Part shown: positions 31,134 through 42,397 of the stretch, one piece after another
Numbering within the stretch: position 1 is the first letter of the stretch
Layout of the letters: the number at the start of each line of letters is the position of its first letter
NCBI GenBank assembly: GCA_021186555.1
Contig: JAJKFL010000003.1
Coordinates: 31,608,908 to 31,672,907 of the forward strand
DNA length: 64,000 bases
Source of the DNA: Reticulitermes speratus
Taxonomy: Eukaryota; Arthropoda; Insecta; Blattodea; Rhinotermitidae
Direction: 5' to 3'
Position numbers and translations under genes: made by a program
Notes under the pieces: model-generated
What the model was told of the DNA's origin: nothing
The model's input: only the letters and a program-made list of their open reading frames with translations
The model's database searches: none

Positions 31134-32615
31134 CTACACCATCCAATTTTTATCAAAACTAACAAACTCATTTATTGTATAAAAGGAATGGTCCAGTAAA
31201 AAGGATTTTAAGTCTTTTTTGAAAACCAAAAAACTCTCCGAGTTTTTTATTCTGTTAGGCACCTTACTATACAAATCAATCCCCATATTTACCACACTTT
31301 TCTTAAGTAATGCTGTTCTGCAAAATTGGACATGAAAATCCTGGTTTATTCTTGTGTTATAACTATGAATATTTATATTTTGCATCAAATCTGCTTTATA
31401 CTTTTTAATGTAACATAACACCTCAAAGATATACAAGGAAGTGACCGTGAGGATTCTATAATCCTTAAATATTTGCCTACATGATTCTAGTTTGCCAAGT
31501 CCACTAATTATTCTCAGCACCCTCTTCTGCATTTTAAACACCTTTATACTATTACTTTCCCCCCCCCAAAATATTATTCCATATCTCAATAGCGATTGAA
31601 ACTTTCCAAAGTAAATACTTCTTAACATATTTGGACTCAAAACTCCTCTTAGTGATTTAATTATGTAGGATGTTTTACTTAATTTTGAACATAATGACTG
31701 AATGTGGATGTTCCATTTAAGGTTTTCTGTAATGTCTATACCTAAAAATCTCAGTTCTGATGAGTAAGCAATTTCTGAGTTATTAAAGAATATATGTGGT
31801 CTGTCTGCAAACCTGATTTTATTAAAGTGAAATGACATTGCCACTGTTTTTTTGGTATTTATTAGAAGATTGTTTTCTTGAAACCATGTTTCTAGCTGTT
31901 TCGTGACCTTATTTATTTTCTGATGAAAAGCATCTTTGTCTTTATCCATAACAAGTATGTTGGTGTCATCTGCAAACAATACCATTTCCGCCCCTTGCAC
32001 ATTTAATGGGAGATCATTTATATACAATAGAAACAAAAGTGGTCCCAAGATTGACCCCTGTGGCACACCATGTATTATTTCTCTCAATGAGGATGTATAT
32101 GTATTTTGGTTGTTATTTTTATCGTTCAGTTGGTTTATTTCGACAAATTGTACTCGGTGAGATAAGTAAGATTTGAACCATGAATTTGTAACCCCTCTAA
32201 TCCCATAGTAATTTAATTTATCTAGTAATATGTTATGGTCTATCACATCATATGCCTTTGTTAAGTCAAAGAATATTCCTATGACATGTAACCGTCTATC
32301 CATCGCCTCCTGTATACTTTCAATAAAAGTCTGGGAAGCTGTTTCTGTTGATTTGTTTTTCCTGAACCCATTTTGCACATCTGTTAATATAGAATGTTTA
32401 GTTACGAAGGATATTAACCTACTATACACCAATTTTTCTAATATTTTTGAAAAAACCGATAAAATTGATATTGGCCTGTAATTGCCAATTTCATGTCTAT
32501 CCCCTTTTTTGTACAGCGGTCTTACTTTTGCTATTTTCATCTTGTCAGGAAAAACCCCTGATTTTAGAGAGGCATTAAAAATATGAATTAGAGGTTTTTT
32601 TTGTAATGAAAGCAT
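31134..32615 (-). CDS. Non-LTR reverse transcriptase
   Basis: 493-codon open frame. Motif order: AKVRPLYKKGDRHEIGNYRP and ISILSVFSKILEKLV, QNGFRKNKSTETA, GIFFDLTKAYDVIDHNIL, HGVPQGSILGPLLFLLYIND, VLFADDTNILV (catalytic FADD), NNLLINTKKTVAMSFH, ELRFLGIDI, then thumb and C-terminal RRYGIIFWGG-like text. All RT motifs are open, so the frame could still be translated. It starts just after a one-base shift relative to the linker frame, so the real protein began upstream in the endonuclease frame. Confidence 0.9.
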   Translation of the reverse strand: MLSLQKKPLIHIFNASLKSGVFPDKMKIAKVRPLYKKGDRHEIGNYRPISILSVFSKILEKLVYSRLISFVTKHSILTDVQNGFRKNKSTETASQTFIESIQEAMDRRLHVIGIFFDLTKAYDVIDHNILLDKLNYYGIRGVTNSWFKSYLSHRVQFVEINQLNDKNNNQNTYTSSLREIIHGVPQGSILGPLLFLLYINDLPLNVQGAEMVLFADDTNILVMDKDKDAFHQKINKVTKQLETWFQENNLLINTKKTVAMSFHFNKIRFADRPHIFFNNSEIAYSSELRFLGIDITENLKWNIHIQSLCSKLSKTSYIIKSLRGVLSPNMLRSIYFGKFQSLLRYGIIFWGGESNSIKVFKMQKRVLRIISGLGKLESCRQIFKDYRILTVTSLYIFEVLCYIKKYKADLMQNINIHSYNTRINQDFHVQFCRTALLKKSVVNMGIDLYSKVPNRIKNSESFLVFKKDLKSFLLDHSFYTINEFVSFDKNWMV

Positions 32616-32735
32616 TTTTTGGCTAAATATTCTGGAATTTCATCAAAGCCTGCTGATGATTTACCTCTTAAACTTCTTATTACCCTCTCTATTTCAGTTT
32701 CGGTAATAGGGAGCCAAAACATTGTGTTCCATTGA
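32616..32735 (-). pseudogene. Endonuclease-RT linker broken by two frame shifts
   Basis: Between the endonuclease frame (ends 32689) and the RT frame (starts 32615) the bridging codons MFWLPITETEIERVIRSLRG, then KSSAGFDEIPEYLA lie in the third frame. One shift is near 32725 and one in an A-run near 32620. Both could be real decay or homopolymer sequencing errors. Confidence 0.7.
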
Positions 32736-34086
32736 TATTGAATCCTCTGCGTGGGGTTTGTGCCGGAGAATGATTTATGTTTCTCGCTAAAAGATCTACT
32801 ACGCTTTCAGTAAAAAAGGAATTTAACATGTCTGCCATTTTATGTGGGTTGGATATTTCTTCTTTTCCATTCTTTAAACTAATTATGTGATCACACTGCG
32901 AAGAACTTCCAGTTTCTTTATTTATTATTTGCCAAATTGCTTTTGTTTTGTTATGTGAACTTAAAATGAACCTATCGTTTTCTCTTCTTTTGGCTTCTAT
33001 TATGACTCTTTTATAGATTTTCTGGTATCTGATAATATATTCCAGTGATTCATTTGAAAGATTTGTGTTTTTCTTAAGAGTGTTTAAGAGTCTCATTTTT
33101 TGACTTGAAACCTTTATCCCCTGGGTAATCCATTTAATTTTATTACAGGTTTTCTTATAAACTGTCTTTAGAGGAAAAGCTCTTTCAAAATAGTACAAAA
33201 ATCTGCTCAAAAAAGTATTATAAGAAGTATTTACTTCATCACTCGAAAGAATATCTTCCCAAGATTCAGTGTCAAGTAAATGGTTAAACTCTTCAATATT
33301 CCTTCCTGAAAACTGTCTTCTTGTGATTTTTTCCAGTCCTGTTTTTGGCCTGTTTACTTTTATATGCAATATTTGTGCAAAATGATCGGAATACCCCAAA
33401 TCTAACACTTCCGTTGAATTTTTGCAGTGTAGCTTACTAGTTATCATAACATCTATTAATGATACTGAATTTTTTGTGACCCTTGTTGGAGATGTTACCG
33501 TATTCATCAAGTTATATGTTAGTAATAGGTTCTGTAATGCACGAAGCTGTGCACTGTCTTGCATAAAATTTATGTTCCAGTCACCACACAGAATTAATTT
33601 CATTCCTTTCACTTGCACTTTACAAATCACTATTTCCAACTTATTCAAAAATGTATAGAAGTCACTATGTGGTGATCGATAAATACAGACTATAATAAAC
33701 TTAAAATCCACTAGTTCCACTTCTGTCATCTCAAAATCATTCTCACTACCCATCCTTCTTAAATAACTTACTTCTCTTACTTGTAAATCCTTTCGTACCC
33801 AAATACATGATCCTCCACCATTACTACTAATTCTACTAAAATTTTTTACTAATTTATAATACTCAATGTTTAAAGTTCTCATTTGTTCATCATTTAGCCA
33901 ATGTTCTGAAAAACATAGGACATCTAAATCTACAAACTCTGTGTTCAATAAAACGGTTAGTTCCAGTAACTTATTTCTCAAACTCTGAACATTGTGGTGT
34001 AATATAGATAAATCATTTGATTTTAAATCCTGTCTCCTGCCTACCTCACTAGCCACTAATCTTATTTCTTGTTGAGGTCTATCCAT
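32689..34086 (-). CDS. Non-LTR APE-type endonuclease
   Basis: 465-codon open frame. AP-endonuclease motifs in order: LSILHHNVQSLRNKLLEL, FSEHWL, NGGGSCIWVRKDL, VCIYRSPHSD, LILCGDWNINF, SPTRVTKNSVSLIDVM and LGYSDHFAQIL (catalytic SDH). After it comes the usual linker with K.SSQKMRLLN and IWQIINKETG. The enzyme nicks target DNA for target-primed reverse transcription. It is open over its whole length. Confidence 0.9.
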   Translation of the reverse strand: MDRPQQEIRLVASEVGRRQDLKSNDLSILHHNVQSLRNKLLELTVLLNTEFVDLDVLCFSEHWLNDEQMRTLNIEYYKLVKNFSRISSNGGGSCIWVRKDLQVREVSYLRRMGSENDFEMTEVELVDFKFIIVCIYRSPHSDFYTFLNKLEIVICKVQVKGMKLILCGDWNINFMQDSAQLRALQNLLLTYNLMNTVTSPTRVTKNSVSLIDVMITSKLHCKNSTEVLDLGYSDHFAQILHIKVNRPKTGLEKITRRQFSGRNIEEFNHLLDTESWEDILSSDEVNTSYNTFLSRFLYYFERAFPLKTVYKKTCNKIKWITQGIKVSSQKMRLLNTLKKNTNLSNESLEYIIRYQKIYKRVIIEAKRRENDRFILSSHNKTKAIWQIINKETGSSSQCDHIISLKNGKEEISNPHKMADMLNSFFTESVVDLLARNINHSPAQTPRRGFNINGTQCFGSLLPKLK

Positions 34087-34466
34087 AAAAAATCCTCGCT
34101 TTGTTAATTGGCTTTATAAGATCACAAATTAATCCACGATTTCTACATTTGGAGAAGGCTTTAAAAATATGACTAATACTTAATAGAATTACAAGCAATC
34201 TTCACTTCAGAAGTTTAAAGTGGTAATGCAGTTATAATCCACTTCTGTCAACAAATGTAATGCAAAGGTGCAGAAAATTTCAATGCTGTCAAGAGACAAA
34301 AATAAATTTACAATCAATCAAAAAACCAGGAACAGATTTGCAAAAGAAGTTATAAAAAAAATCCATGACAATGAGTTAATTTGGAACTTTGTGCAACCAC
34401 ATGGATGAGCAGATTTTGGAACGTGACTGACTAAATATGACTAGTGAGCCACACAACCTTAAGATA

Positions 34467-35453
34467 CCATATTTACCTAAATGCAAGACAACTCTATTCT
34501 AAGACGACCTCCCAAATAAAACACATCTGCCGAGGAAAAATGCATTTATCCAAATCTAAGATGACCCCCAAAAATAAAATGCCTGCTAAGAGTAAAAGTA
34601 TTTTACTATTAATTTCATACACTTAATACACAAACATGTCAGATTCTATCTACCTTTACAAATCAGTGTCACTGTCTCCATCTTCACAGTCAGTGTTTTC
34701 ATCTTCCTTACACTCACTCCTAACATCCCCATACTTTTCACTGCCATTCCTCAACATATCATCATCAATCCCATCCACTGCATTGGATATACAGCACTTC
34801 TTAAAACCCTTCACAGTCACTTTTGGTGAGACTAAACAATACATTTACATTTCTTGGTTTATAAACTTGCTTGAACCCATGAACAAGATTCACAATTTTC
34901 TCCATTAGATGGCATTAATGATGTTACAAACTTGAAATATGTGTGTTCTGAATTTTTGTGTTGTGTCTGAGGTCTGATCAGCCTGAGTGCATGGCTCTTT
35001 TTATGGTTTTTAATTTGTGGACTGCTCCAGGTTTTATTTTTGAGTCTGGCAGTTGATTTTTAATTTTTCAATTGCCATTTTCCTGTTACTACCCTTGGAT
35101 TAGATCTGTTCTCAGGTGCATATCTTAACCAGTTACTATTTCTAACCGCTCAGAGACTGAGCATAGCTTGCTCTAAAGGATCCACCATGTTAGGTGTTCC
35201 TTGCCTGACAACAGAAACAGAGCCGGCTTCTAAAAGGTCCTGCTTCTTAAAAAATTTGGAGTTTACTTTAGTCATGCTCTGTTCTCTCTTTTGTTTACAC
35301 ATTACGATTTGGCGATGCTGGCCTTGGTTTGGCTCCACATGGTCCAGTTCAGAGCAATCCGGCTTTGACATTCATCCATGAATTTCAGATGACTTCACAT
35401 ATTTAAGTGCCAAATTTAAGAAAAAACCTCCTCTTCCATTTGAGTAAATATGG
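34467..35453 (-). mobile_element. pogo/Tigger-type DNA transposon, deleted
   Basis: Inverted ends CCATATTTACCTAAATGCAA and the complement of TTTGAGTAAATATGG, flanked by TA (34465-34466, 35454-35455). The minus frame 34656-34844 contains GFKKCCISNAVDGIDDDML, the C-terminal motif (FK.CGISNALDG.EDD) of Tigger-type transposases. The ends resemble those of the 20.4/22.0 kb family at the level of the ATATT.AC/TC.AAT pattern only. Internal deletion removed the catalytic part. Confidence 0.75.
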
Positions 35454-35572
35454 TACAATTCATGAACAATGGTCTTCCATAAACACATAACTGGCAATGA
35501 AAGTAATAAATTTAGTGCCTCAGAATTTCAGTTAACTTATTCACAAGTACAAAGAAACACAAGAAAACCAAC

Positions 35573-35757
35573 CTGTGTGCTCCAGTCTGCGACTGATCCT
35601 TGGAAACCAATATCCACCAGGATCATGGGTAATGTCTGACTCCCCACACCTGCCTCCACAGTTATCACAATTGAGGGTGCTCTTAATATACACATCTCAC
35701 CAGTTGAAACTGGCCCTCCTGTTACATCTGTACCCATTACAGCATCTTCTCCCACTT
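35573..35757 (-). CDS. Vps13: VPS13 exon (PSIVITVEAGVG)
   Basis: 185 nt: two bases complete the split codon, then 61 codons, ending in phase 0. Acceptor TTATTCACAG|AA, donor CAG|GTTGGT (weak but followed by a clean phase match). The product EVGEDAVMGTDVTGG, then APSIVITVEAGVGSQTLPMI, then GSVADWSTQ matches the VPS13 segment with E.GVG...VPM.L....F.G....W. Confidence 0.95.
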
Positions 35758-36383
35758 CTGTGAATAAATTAGGTAAGACATTTATAGGAATTCAAATACA
35801 TGATTGGTGGACAACTATAAGGAATCACTCATTTTCAGTCAGATCAATCAGACAATGATGTCTATACACTAAAATTAACTTTAAATTATGCAGTTCTGCA
35901 GCAAAAAAAATTGAAGCTTAAAGCCCAACCCCATGTCCATGTCACAGGAATGGAACAACCTTCATGTAGGGGCAAGAATAGCATGGACCTACACCTTAGC
36001 ACCTGCAAGGTAGCTGAGAAGGCCTCAGAAGAACAGTGAAAATAAATGGCTAAGGGGGCTATGGTAAAAATACAAGAGAAGCAACAGGACTATATTACAT
36101 TTTGAACCTGCCTTCAAGAATCTAAGCTCTGGAGAATTCAGGTGATGCAGCAAAGATGACCTTAGGAACATTAAATTACCGATAAATAGAACAATAAATA
36201 TGATTACAATAAATAACCATGATCACTGTTTCTAAACAACTCAAATAAAAGTGAAAACATCAAATGTAGAAGAAGAAAACGTATTCTCAAGAACAGTATG
36301 AACAAGACACCAAGTCACTTTAAAAGTTACCCTTTCCTTCTTCCCAGGTAACTAAAAAACTTGATTTATAGTGAATCATCCAC
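35758..36383. other. Intronic stretch without recognised features
   Basis: VPS13 intron text; no exon or element domain recognised. Confidence 0.4.
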
Positions 36384-36384
36384 C

Positions 36385-36743
36385 ACAGACACTCCCCAAC
36401 GAATGCAACAGTTACATTCCAGAAGGTTGGGTACCAGTCAAATTTCATGCAAGTCAGAACTGAGTACACATATGGTCAACTAGACAAGTAAAACATGACA
36501 GTCCAGCTGAAATCCAAATTCGAACACACTGGAACCTGACAAGCTCCAGCACGACCGCCATGCTGCCTGTGTTATCGTCCAGCAGTATTCTCCCATCACC
36601 TTCATCTCATTCCACTTTCATTGCCATAAGGAAAAATTTGGCACAAACTTCAAAAATGTTATTACTTCAATTTTTTACCTTTTCAAAAACGTGTAAGTCT
36701 GAAAGTGCATAACTTGAAATTGTGTAAGTCATGGACCGTCTGT
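36385..36743. mobile_element. Tigger-type MITE (copy 2), uninterrupted
   Basis: Ends ACAGACACTCCCCAAC and the complement of GACCGTCTGTA. The interior matches 28927-30064 in inverse orientation without the 819-bp insert, which lets the insertion point in copy 1 be read exactly. The end sequence CAGACGGTCC..GACTTA is typical of Tigger-type elements. Confidence 0.65.
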
Positions 36744-38643
36744 ACTGAAAAGAGACACTCATCACTGGTATCATTCGATGAGAGGTATATGATGCATTAT
36801 AAGCTACACAGGTGACACTGATCTGCAAACATTGATTAATGAAGCACTGAGAATGGCCAATCTTAGCCAGAATACATCTGCAGACAAAGTTTAAAACTGT
36901 TGTGATAAGATGTAGAGGGAGAATTGCAAGAAATAAACATTGTGAAAAGACACCACATGATTTGTTTCTCTGGTATGTAATGAAATGGTACAGTTATGTC
37001 CCTTTTTCCCACAAATATATATATTTTTCTTCAATGCACTTAACACACACAAAGTGGAATAGGAAAATTATGCTGAAAAAATTACTGACTTTATTGTCAC
37101 AAGTACCAGTGATGTGCACCCTGTAACATTTCTTATACATACATCATTCTGACCTTACAACTCATCCCATTTTAATTGAGAAGTTTTCAAAATATACTGT
37201 AAGTTTATTCTTCTTCAGTCACACACAGCTGGTAACATGTTGCAATTAATTACTACAAATAACATTTTAAGTAATTGTAATAAAGTGATATGGTCATCTA
37301 CGGGCTTCTTACGTTTTATAAAATTCTGATATACTGAACCTCATTACATCTATACATACACATTAATTACGGCTATATTCATAACTAAGTATATCACGTA
37401 AGCTGTTGAACTATTTATCGAGAAATAACAGACATAAAGAACTAACACAGACAGGTGCACCAGAACAGCAATCTGGAAGATACGTAACTCAAATCAGATG
37501 GTGAGAGCAAATGTAGCTGTTTTGGTATGGCTGCCACTGACATTTTCCATGCACACACAAATTAAACTGCAGATTGAGAGAATGAAATATCACAGATGGG
37601 AACCATGGATACAAATACAAAACTGTGGATATCTGAACTCTGCATATGGTAAAACTGCAGTTAATAGGGTATTTCTATACTGGTATCAATCAAGTAGGTC
37701 CAACATTAGGATCATGAAATGTTTGAAGATAATGGCAAGAAAACTTATACTTACATATGAAATATGGATATCATTACACATTACACGCTATTAGAATCAC
37801 ATCAGCAAGCAGATTATTGTATTACGTTAACATAGTTATGTGTATGTCATCTATAAATAATCAGTAATTGAAAACTTTATTATGGGACAGGACAGAAATT
37901 ACACTCTGTAGAAGGAAACAACACAAAACCATGATGAAAGAATTGACTTGCATTTTAGTTTGTCATCAGTCTGCATAAGGGTATGGATGCTTTCCATTAA
38001 AATAAGTGTGACCCTTGTGTCATAGGAGCCCATACCAGTGCTAGACAACTGAATCCCCACTGTCAGTAACACCATCATGACATTCAAGGAAGCTTTTAAG
38101 GTTAACAGACCACGCACTATTCAACATGTAACTTTTAAAACTTCATATAACAGTACAGTTGCAGAAAATACAAACTAATATTACAGCCATTTTTATCACA
38201 AACAGAAAATATGTCAGCACTGCATAGCTCTAACATTTCAAGTTGATAATTCTTGCACATGCTTCTTTATTATATTTTAACAATGGCGAATTTCAATTAT
38301 TCTACTCTTAGATCATTTCACCGTCTAATAGGGATAGGAAAAGTGATGAGAGGACCCCCAGTTCATACAGAAAAAGCATCTTCAGAACTGAATCTAGAAA
38401 CACTGCAATATGATAGTGACAATGAACACTGATCAAAAATAGGGCACAAATTCTGGAAATATGTCATGCTGTTGTTGTTGTTGTTGTTGTTGTTGTGGCT
38501 AACACTGCCATTTGACCAAATATTCAAATCCAGTAATTAGAACTCTTGATTTGTACTGAGGAGGTCCTGCTTTAAAATTTCAGTGTGGAGATTAGTTATT
38601 CTGATGGGCACTAAACAAATGCTGCAAAGAATATCAAACTTAC
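36744..38643. other. VPS13 intron, little recognised
   Basis: AT-rich. A (GTT)n microsatellite lies at 38470-38497. I see no coding exon or transposase. Confidence 0.45.
38470..38497. repeat. (GTT)n microsatellite
   Basis: Nine GTT/TTG units. Confidence 0.95.
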
Positions 38644-38787
38644 CTGTTTTCAGGAACCAGTACTCAGCATCCTGGAACTTCTTGGGAGTCCAGATGTTTG
38701 AGTAATCCACTTCCTTTTCTCCACCTTCAGCATCAGGAGATGTAACTGCCAGCTGTTGCTGCACACTGCTCAGAAGCCCAATGGTAG
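38644..38787 (-). CDS. Vps13: VPS13 exon (TIGLLSSVQQQLA)
   Basis: 144 nt: two bases complete a codon from 42716-42818 (S-P-G/A-T-I), then an acidic linker and IWTPKKFQDAEYWFLKT, ending phase 1. Acceptor TTATTAACAG|CT, donor ACAG|GTAAGT. In VPS13 proteins the segment after the ISP helix (L..L......E....LW..K......WFL) has this layout. Confidence 0.94.
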
Positions 38788-39169
38788 CTGTTAATAATGA
38801 AAGACAAATGAAGACCCTCTAATAAGGCAATCAAATCATACATGATAAAGACCTAAATTTAAAAAGGCTAAGCAGCCTAATTACATTATATTTGAGGTTC
38901 TCAAGGCTGTGAGCATTAAGATTACTCTCCTCTGGGATGTGACTCCATAGACAACAAAGTTTCAGATGATCACATTGCCCTATCTTCTGGATTGAGACAC
39001 TGGTCAAAAAAGAATGTTCTGAGTATGGTTTGGTATATAAATCAATTGTTCCTAGTTCCTGTTAGTTCACGTTATGACTGCCAGGGATTAGTGAAAAGAA
39101 AATTCTACCTTACTCATTTCATCTGTAGCAGATCTGCAAATAAAATGTATTTTTTTTTTATAGTCACTG

Positions 39170-39540
39170 AGCAGCATAAGCAACATCAAGATTTGTTTGA
39201 AACTCGGGAAAACAGCTACAGAAACATAAGAAATGCCCACAATTGTTTATGGCAATGAGGCTCCTTCTCATACATGTATCCTGGAATGGTTTAAAAGATT
39301 CAAAGTTGGACATAAGGACTGCAGAGATGATCCAAGGAGTTGGTGGCCATCAACAGCTCAAAATCCAGAAACAGTTGGAAAAGTTCATGAACTGGTGACC
39401 ACAGACCATTGAGTAATCATAAACTGATGGAGGATCAAGACAATTCACCAGCATCTTCAAGCAGATTTGGGAAACAGGATGATCTGCATGAAGTTTGATC
39501 CTTATAGTCTCATGGATGAGCTCATCCTACCACAACAGTA
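39170..39540 (+). pseudogene. Mariner transposase N-terminal fragment
   Basis: Across three frames the plus strand reads VYGNEA, SHTCILEWFKRFK, DDPRS, NPETVGKVHELVTTDH and HKLMEDQ. This is the order of the mariner helix-turn-helix region (YG..A.S...V..W..RF..G....DD.RSGRPS, then V..LV..D.R.TI). Frequent shifts and stops mark it as an old relic. Confidence 0.7.
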
Positions 39541-39903
39541 AAGCACTCCCTCATGAATCACAGTGTGGTGGAAATCAGACACTAACCCTTACTCACCCAT
39601 CCTCATGCTAGCCAATTTTTTTTCCTATTCCCCAAAGTGAAAACCACCCTCAAATGTAAATTTTAGGATGTCAAGGACAGCAAGAAGAACATAACTGCCA
39701 AATTCAGTGCAGTCCCTTTAGGACACATTCAATGACTGTTCTGTACAACTTTTACATAAATGTCAAAAGTGTGCTGCAGTCAAGGCGGATTACTTGGAAT
39801 GAAAATAAAACATTTTTTTTTTCTTGTCCCAAATGTGTCTGTTCTTACAGCATCAATAGCAGAACTTTACTATTGGACCACACACATACATACTGTTAGA
39901 TCT

Positions 39904-39985
39904 ACCCTGAGGATGGAAAAGGCACACTTTTCCAAAATGTTGGTACCTATTTACTGGTCTACACGGCATCATATCCCAGAAAAAG
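39904..39985 (+). repeat. Hairpin repeat with hammerhead-like core (copy 9)
   Basis: CCCTGAGGA, T, GGAAAAG, loop GCACA, CTTTTCC, AAAATG. A CUGAGGA core surrounds a 7-bp hairpin; the GAAA box reads AAAA. It continues TTGGTACCTATTTACTGGTC, then TACACGGCATCATATCCCAG. The tail is shared with 23565-23625 and 62310-62370. Confidence 0.5.
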
Positions 39986-40770
39986 GCAATTTTCAGTCTC
40001 TAATGTAAAAAATCTCAAACCTCACAAATAATAATTTCTTGTATTGGTTCATTATTCCTTTAATCTGCTATAAATACACAGATAACAGTGTCAGATAGCA
40101 GTCAGTGACTGTGTGAAAGATACCACTCAATATGCAATAAATAAACAAATAATATACTGCTGAGTCACTGGATGACTCATTTCCTATGGGAATCTTGTTT
40201 ACCACTGCACAGGCAACTGGCTGCAGCCTTACCTATTTGCATAGGAGGTCTCTACACTGATCAAATCTGAAAGCTCGGCTGCTGCTAAACCAGAACACAG
40301 CTCAGGTGATGCAAATTGCCTAGCTTTACAGCATGAAAACATATGGCAATCTAGTTTCACTTTAGGCATGGCCACTGACTGTGAGAAACGTGTTTTAGCA
40401 GCTCTCAGTAAACTAACATAATTCACTTCACTGTCTGTTATAATCACTTGTAATTAGTGAAAACATACAATTCAGTGTCAATGTAAACAACAAATCCAAA
40501 TTAACCAGCGACTTGTTTCAGCCCCTGGTGTAATCTAAAGCAGATGTGCTGTGCCCAGTATGGTTACTGCTATTTGCTCATGTGAAGCAGCAACATATAT
40601 AGAGCTGAACAATACAATGCAATTTTGTTTCGAGAATCAGGCCAGTCACTCCAGCAATTCAAGTAACTGACCTCTAATATAGTCTCTCTACACAATTCTA
40701 ATGCCCCAAATATTTTAAAATACATGGATCAAGATAAAAATAAGCCAATCAGAGTTACAAAAATACAAAT
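39986..40770. other. Intronic stretch without recognised features
   Basis: No domain or repeat recognised. Confidence 0.4.
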
Positions 40771-40772
40771 TA

Positions 40773-42211
40773 CAGTGAAACCTCTATCCATCGTTCCCGT
40801 TACCGTCGTTCGCCCGCATGTATCGTCTGCCTTATTTGGTCCCGAAATTAGCCCCATATAAATAACACTATTTTTTCCCGCCTCCATTGTTCCTCGAACT
40901 GTCGTTTTCCCGCACCAATAGTTGAAAAATCAAGGTCCTGACGCAACATTTTCCCGCACTGATAGTTTTTTTTTTAATTTGAAGCGATGGTTTAGCGAGG
41001 TTTAAGGATCGGCATGGCCTAGTATACAAGAAGTTAGTCGGAGAAAGTGCGGCAGTGGACAGCGAAAGCACGGAAGCGTGGCTGGAAAGACTGCCATCTT
41101 TGTTGGAGGGCTACGAACAACGTGATATTTACAACGCGGATGAGACGGGGCTCTTCTACAACGTGCTTCCTGATAGAACCTTGGCTCTCAAAGGAGAGTC
41201 TTGTCATGGAGGGAAAAACTGTAAAGACAGACTTACTGTTTTACTTTGTGTTAACAGTGATGGAACTGACTAACAAGTGCCGATTGTTATCGGAAAATCT
41301 CCGAAACCGCGATGTTTCAAGAATGTAAAAAAATTACCCACCAAGTACCTCGCGAACAATAAAGCGTGGATGACCACAGACATTTTTTCTTCATTTCTGC
41401 GTTCATTAGACGCAAGTATGGGTGCATAAAACAGGAACATTCTCCTCTTTGTGGACAATTGTGCCGCACATCCAAAGGATACATCGTTTCTAAGAAATGT
41501 AAAAGTCATACGGTACCCGGCAAATTGTACAAGTGTGCTCCAGCCCCTTGATTTAGGGGTAATAAAGTGTTATAAGCAGCTTTATAGAAAACGCCTCGTG
41601 CAAACAGCTGTTTGCTTAATGGATGCAGGCAAAGATACGAAAAAGAAGATAAACGTGTTGGAAGCTTTGCACTACACTGTGGCAGCCTTGCAAGAAGTAA
41701 CCCAGCAGACAATCGAAAATTGTTTTCGGAAAGCTGGTTAAGTGCAGGGACAATCTTCAGGCGATAGTGACGTCGTATTGACCAACGATGACGACGATTT
41801 CCGCCAAGACTGGGAAAAGTTCAGTGGCATGAACAAAGATAAATTCGAGGACTACGTCTCTGTGGACAGTCACGTGGCAACCTGTGGTGTAGAAGCAGTG
41901 CAGGAGCTGTGCATGAGCCTCGTGATGTCCGGGAGTGTGGAGCGGGAAGAAGGAAGAGAAGAAGCTGGCGAGCTTTGCTGAGACGCATGATGCGCTGATG
42001 GAAGTAAGATCTTTCTTTTATGCGCACAGCACGAGTGACAGTGGTCGTGAAAGTGTTCTAGGCCTTGAAAAATTGTACTTTGAATTGAGGAGGAGTAAAG
42101 TTTGCTCAAAACAAACGTCAATGAAAGATTTTCTCAGCAAGAAGTAATAATTATCATTAAATTGTTCTTATCTATAATTTTTAATGGTTTCCCGGTACTA
42201 TCATTTACAGG
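40773..42211 (+). mobile_element. pogo/Tigger-type DNA transposon, right end missing
   Basis: Begins TA|CAGTGAAACCTCTATCC, the same end as the elements at 53548 and 63050. The transposase body follows (40988-42147). Near the right side GTTTCCCGGTACTATCATTT resembles the internal left text GTTCCCGTTACCGTCGTT, but no closing CAGTG end is present before a different repeat starts at about 42212. So it is truncated. Confidence 0.75.
40988..42147 (+). pseudogene. Tigger-type DDE_1 transposase, frame-broken
   Basis: In order over three frames: LARFKDRHGLVYKKLVGES (end of the CENP-B-type DNA-binding domain), IYNADETGLFYNVLPDRTLA (first catalytic Asp, about 41129), AWMTTDIFSSFLRSLDASMG, NILLFVDNCAAHPKD (second Asp, about 41450), YPANCTSVLQPLDLGVIKCY (third Asp, about 41547), then an acidic tail. 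At least three shifts or stops occur (about 41270, 41330, 41440). The catalytic triad is preserved in text. The N-terminal helix-turn-helix is missing or degraded. Confidence 0.85.
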
Positions 42212-42229
42212 AAGATTGTCTTCTAGGAT

Positions 42230-42397
42230 ATGATACCATGTGAATTTGTAGATAGTTACTACTGTTTCAGAGGAGCCTACTGTCTCCATCTTTGGGGTAG
42301 TATTCTTGGACTGCCATTAACATGGAGGCAGGAAGCCCCATCAAAACGTCAGTAACTAATTATGAAACGTCATGTCATCATATCCTGGAGTACTTTA
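42230..42397. repeat. Inverted hairpin repeat (ATATCC family)
   Basis: AGGATATGATACCATG is mirrored by CATCATATCCTGGAG at the other end, with GTAGATAGTTACTACTG and CAGTAACTAATTATG as inner arms. It looks like an inverted pair of the 39.9 kb tail repeat. Confidence 0.5.

Larger units (their letters stand above)
30945..34200 (-). mobile_element. Non-LTR retrotransposon (CR1/L2 or Jockey-like), nearly complete ORF2
   Basis: Minus-strand element with APE endonuclease (32689-34086), reverse transcriptase (31134-32615), a short 3' UTR and a 3' tail of AATAC/ACAAT repeats (30947-30974) rather than poly-A. Microsatellite tails are known from CR1/L2-type elements. No ORF1 was recognised upstream; the 5' boundary near 34.1-34.2 kb is uncertain. 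It lies in the VPS13 intron between 35573 and 26789, in the same orientation as the gene. Confidence 0.8.

Noticed and set aside
34636-34908. Ser/Leu-rich open frame on plus
   Set aside because: Antisense to the acidic tail of the Tigger-type transposase remnant.
37498-37794. 98-codon open frame on plus
   Set aside because: No domain, no splice-phase relation to VPS13, not linked to any repeat; probably chance.
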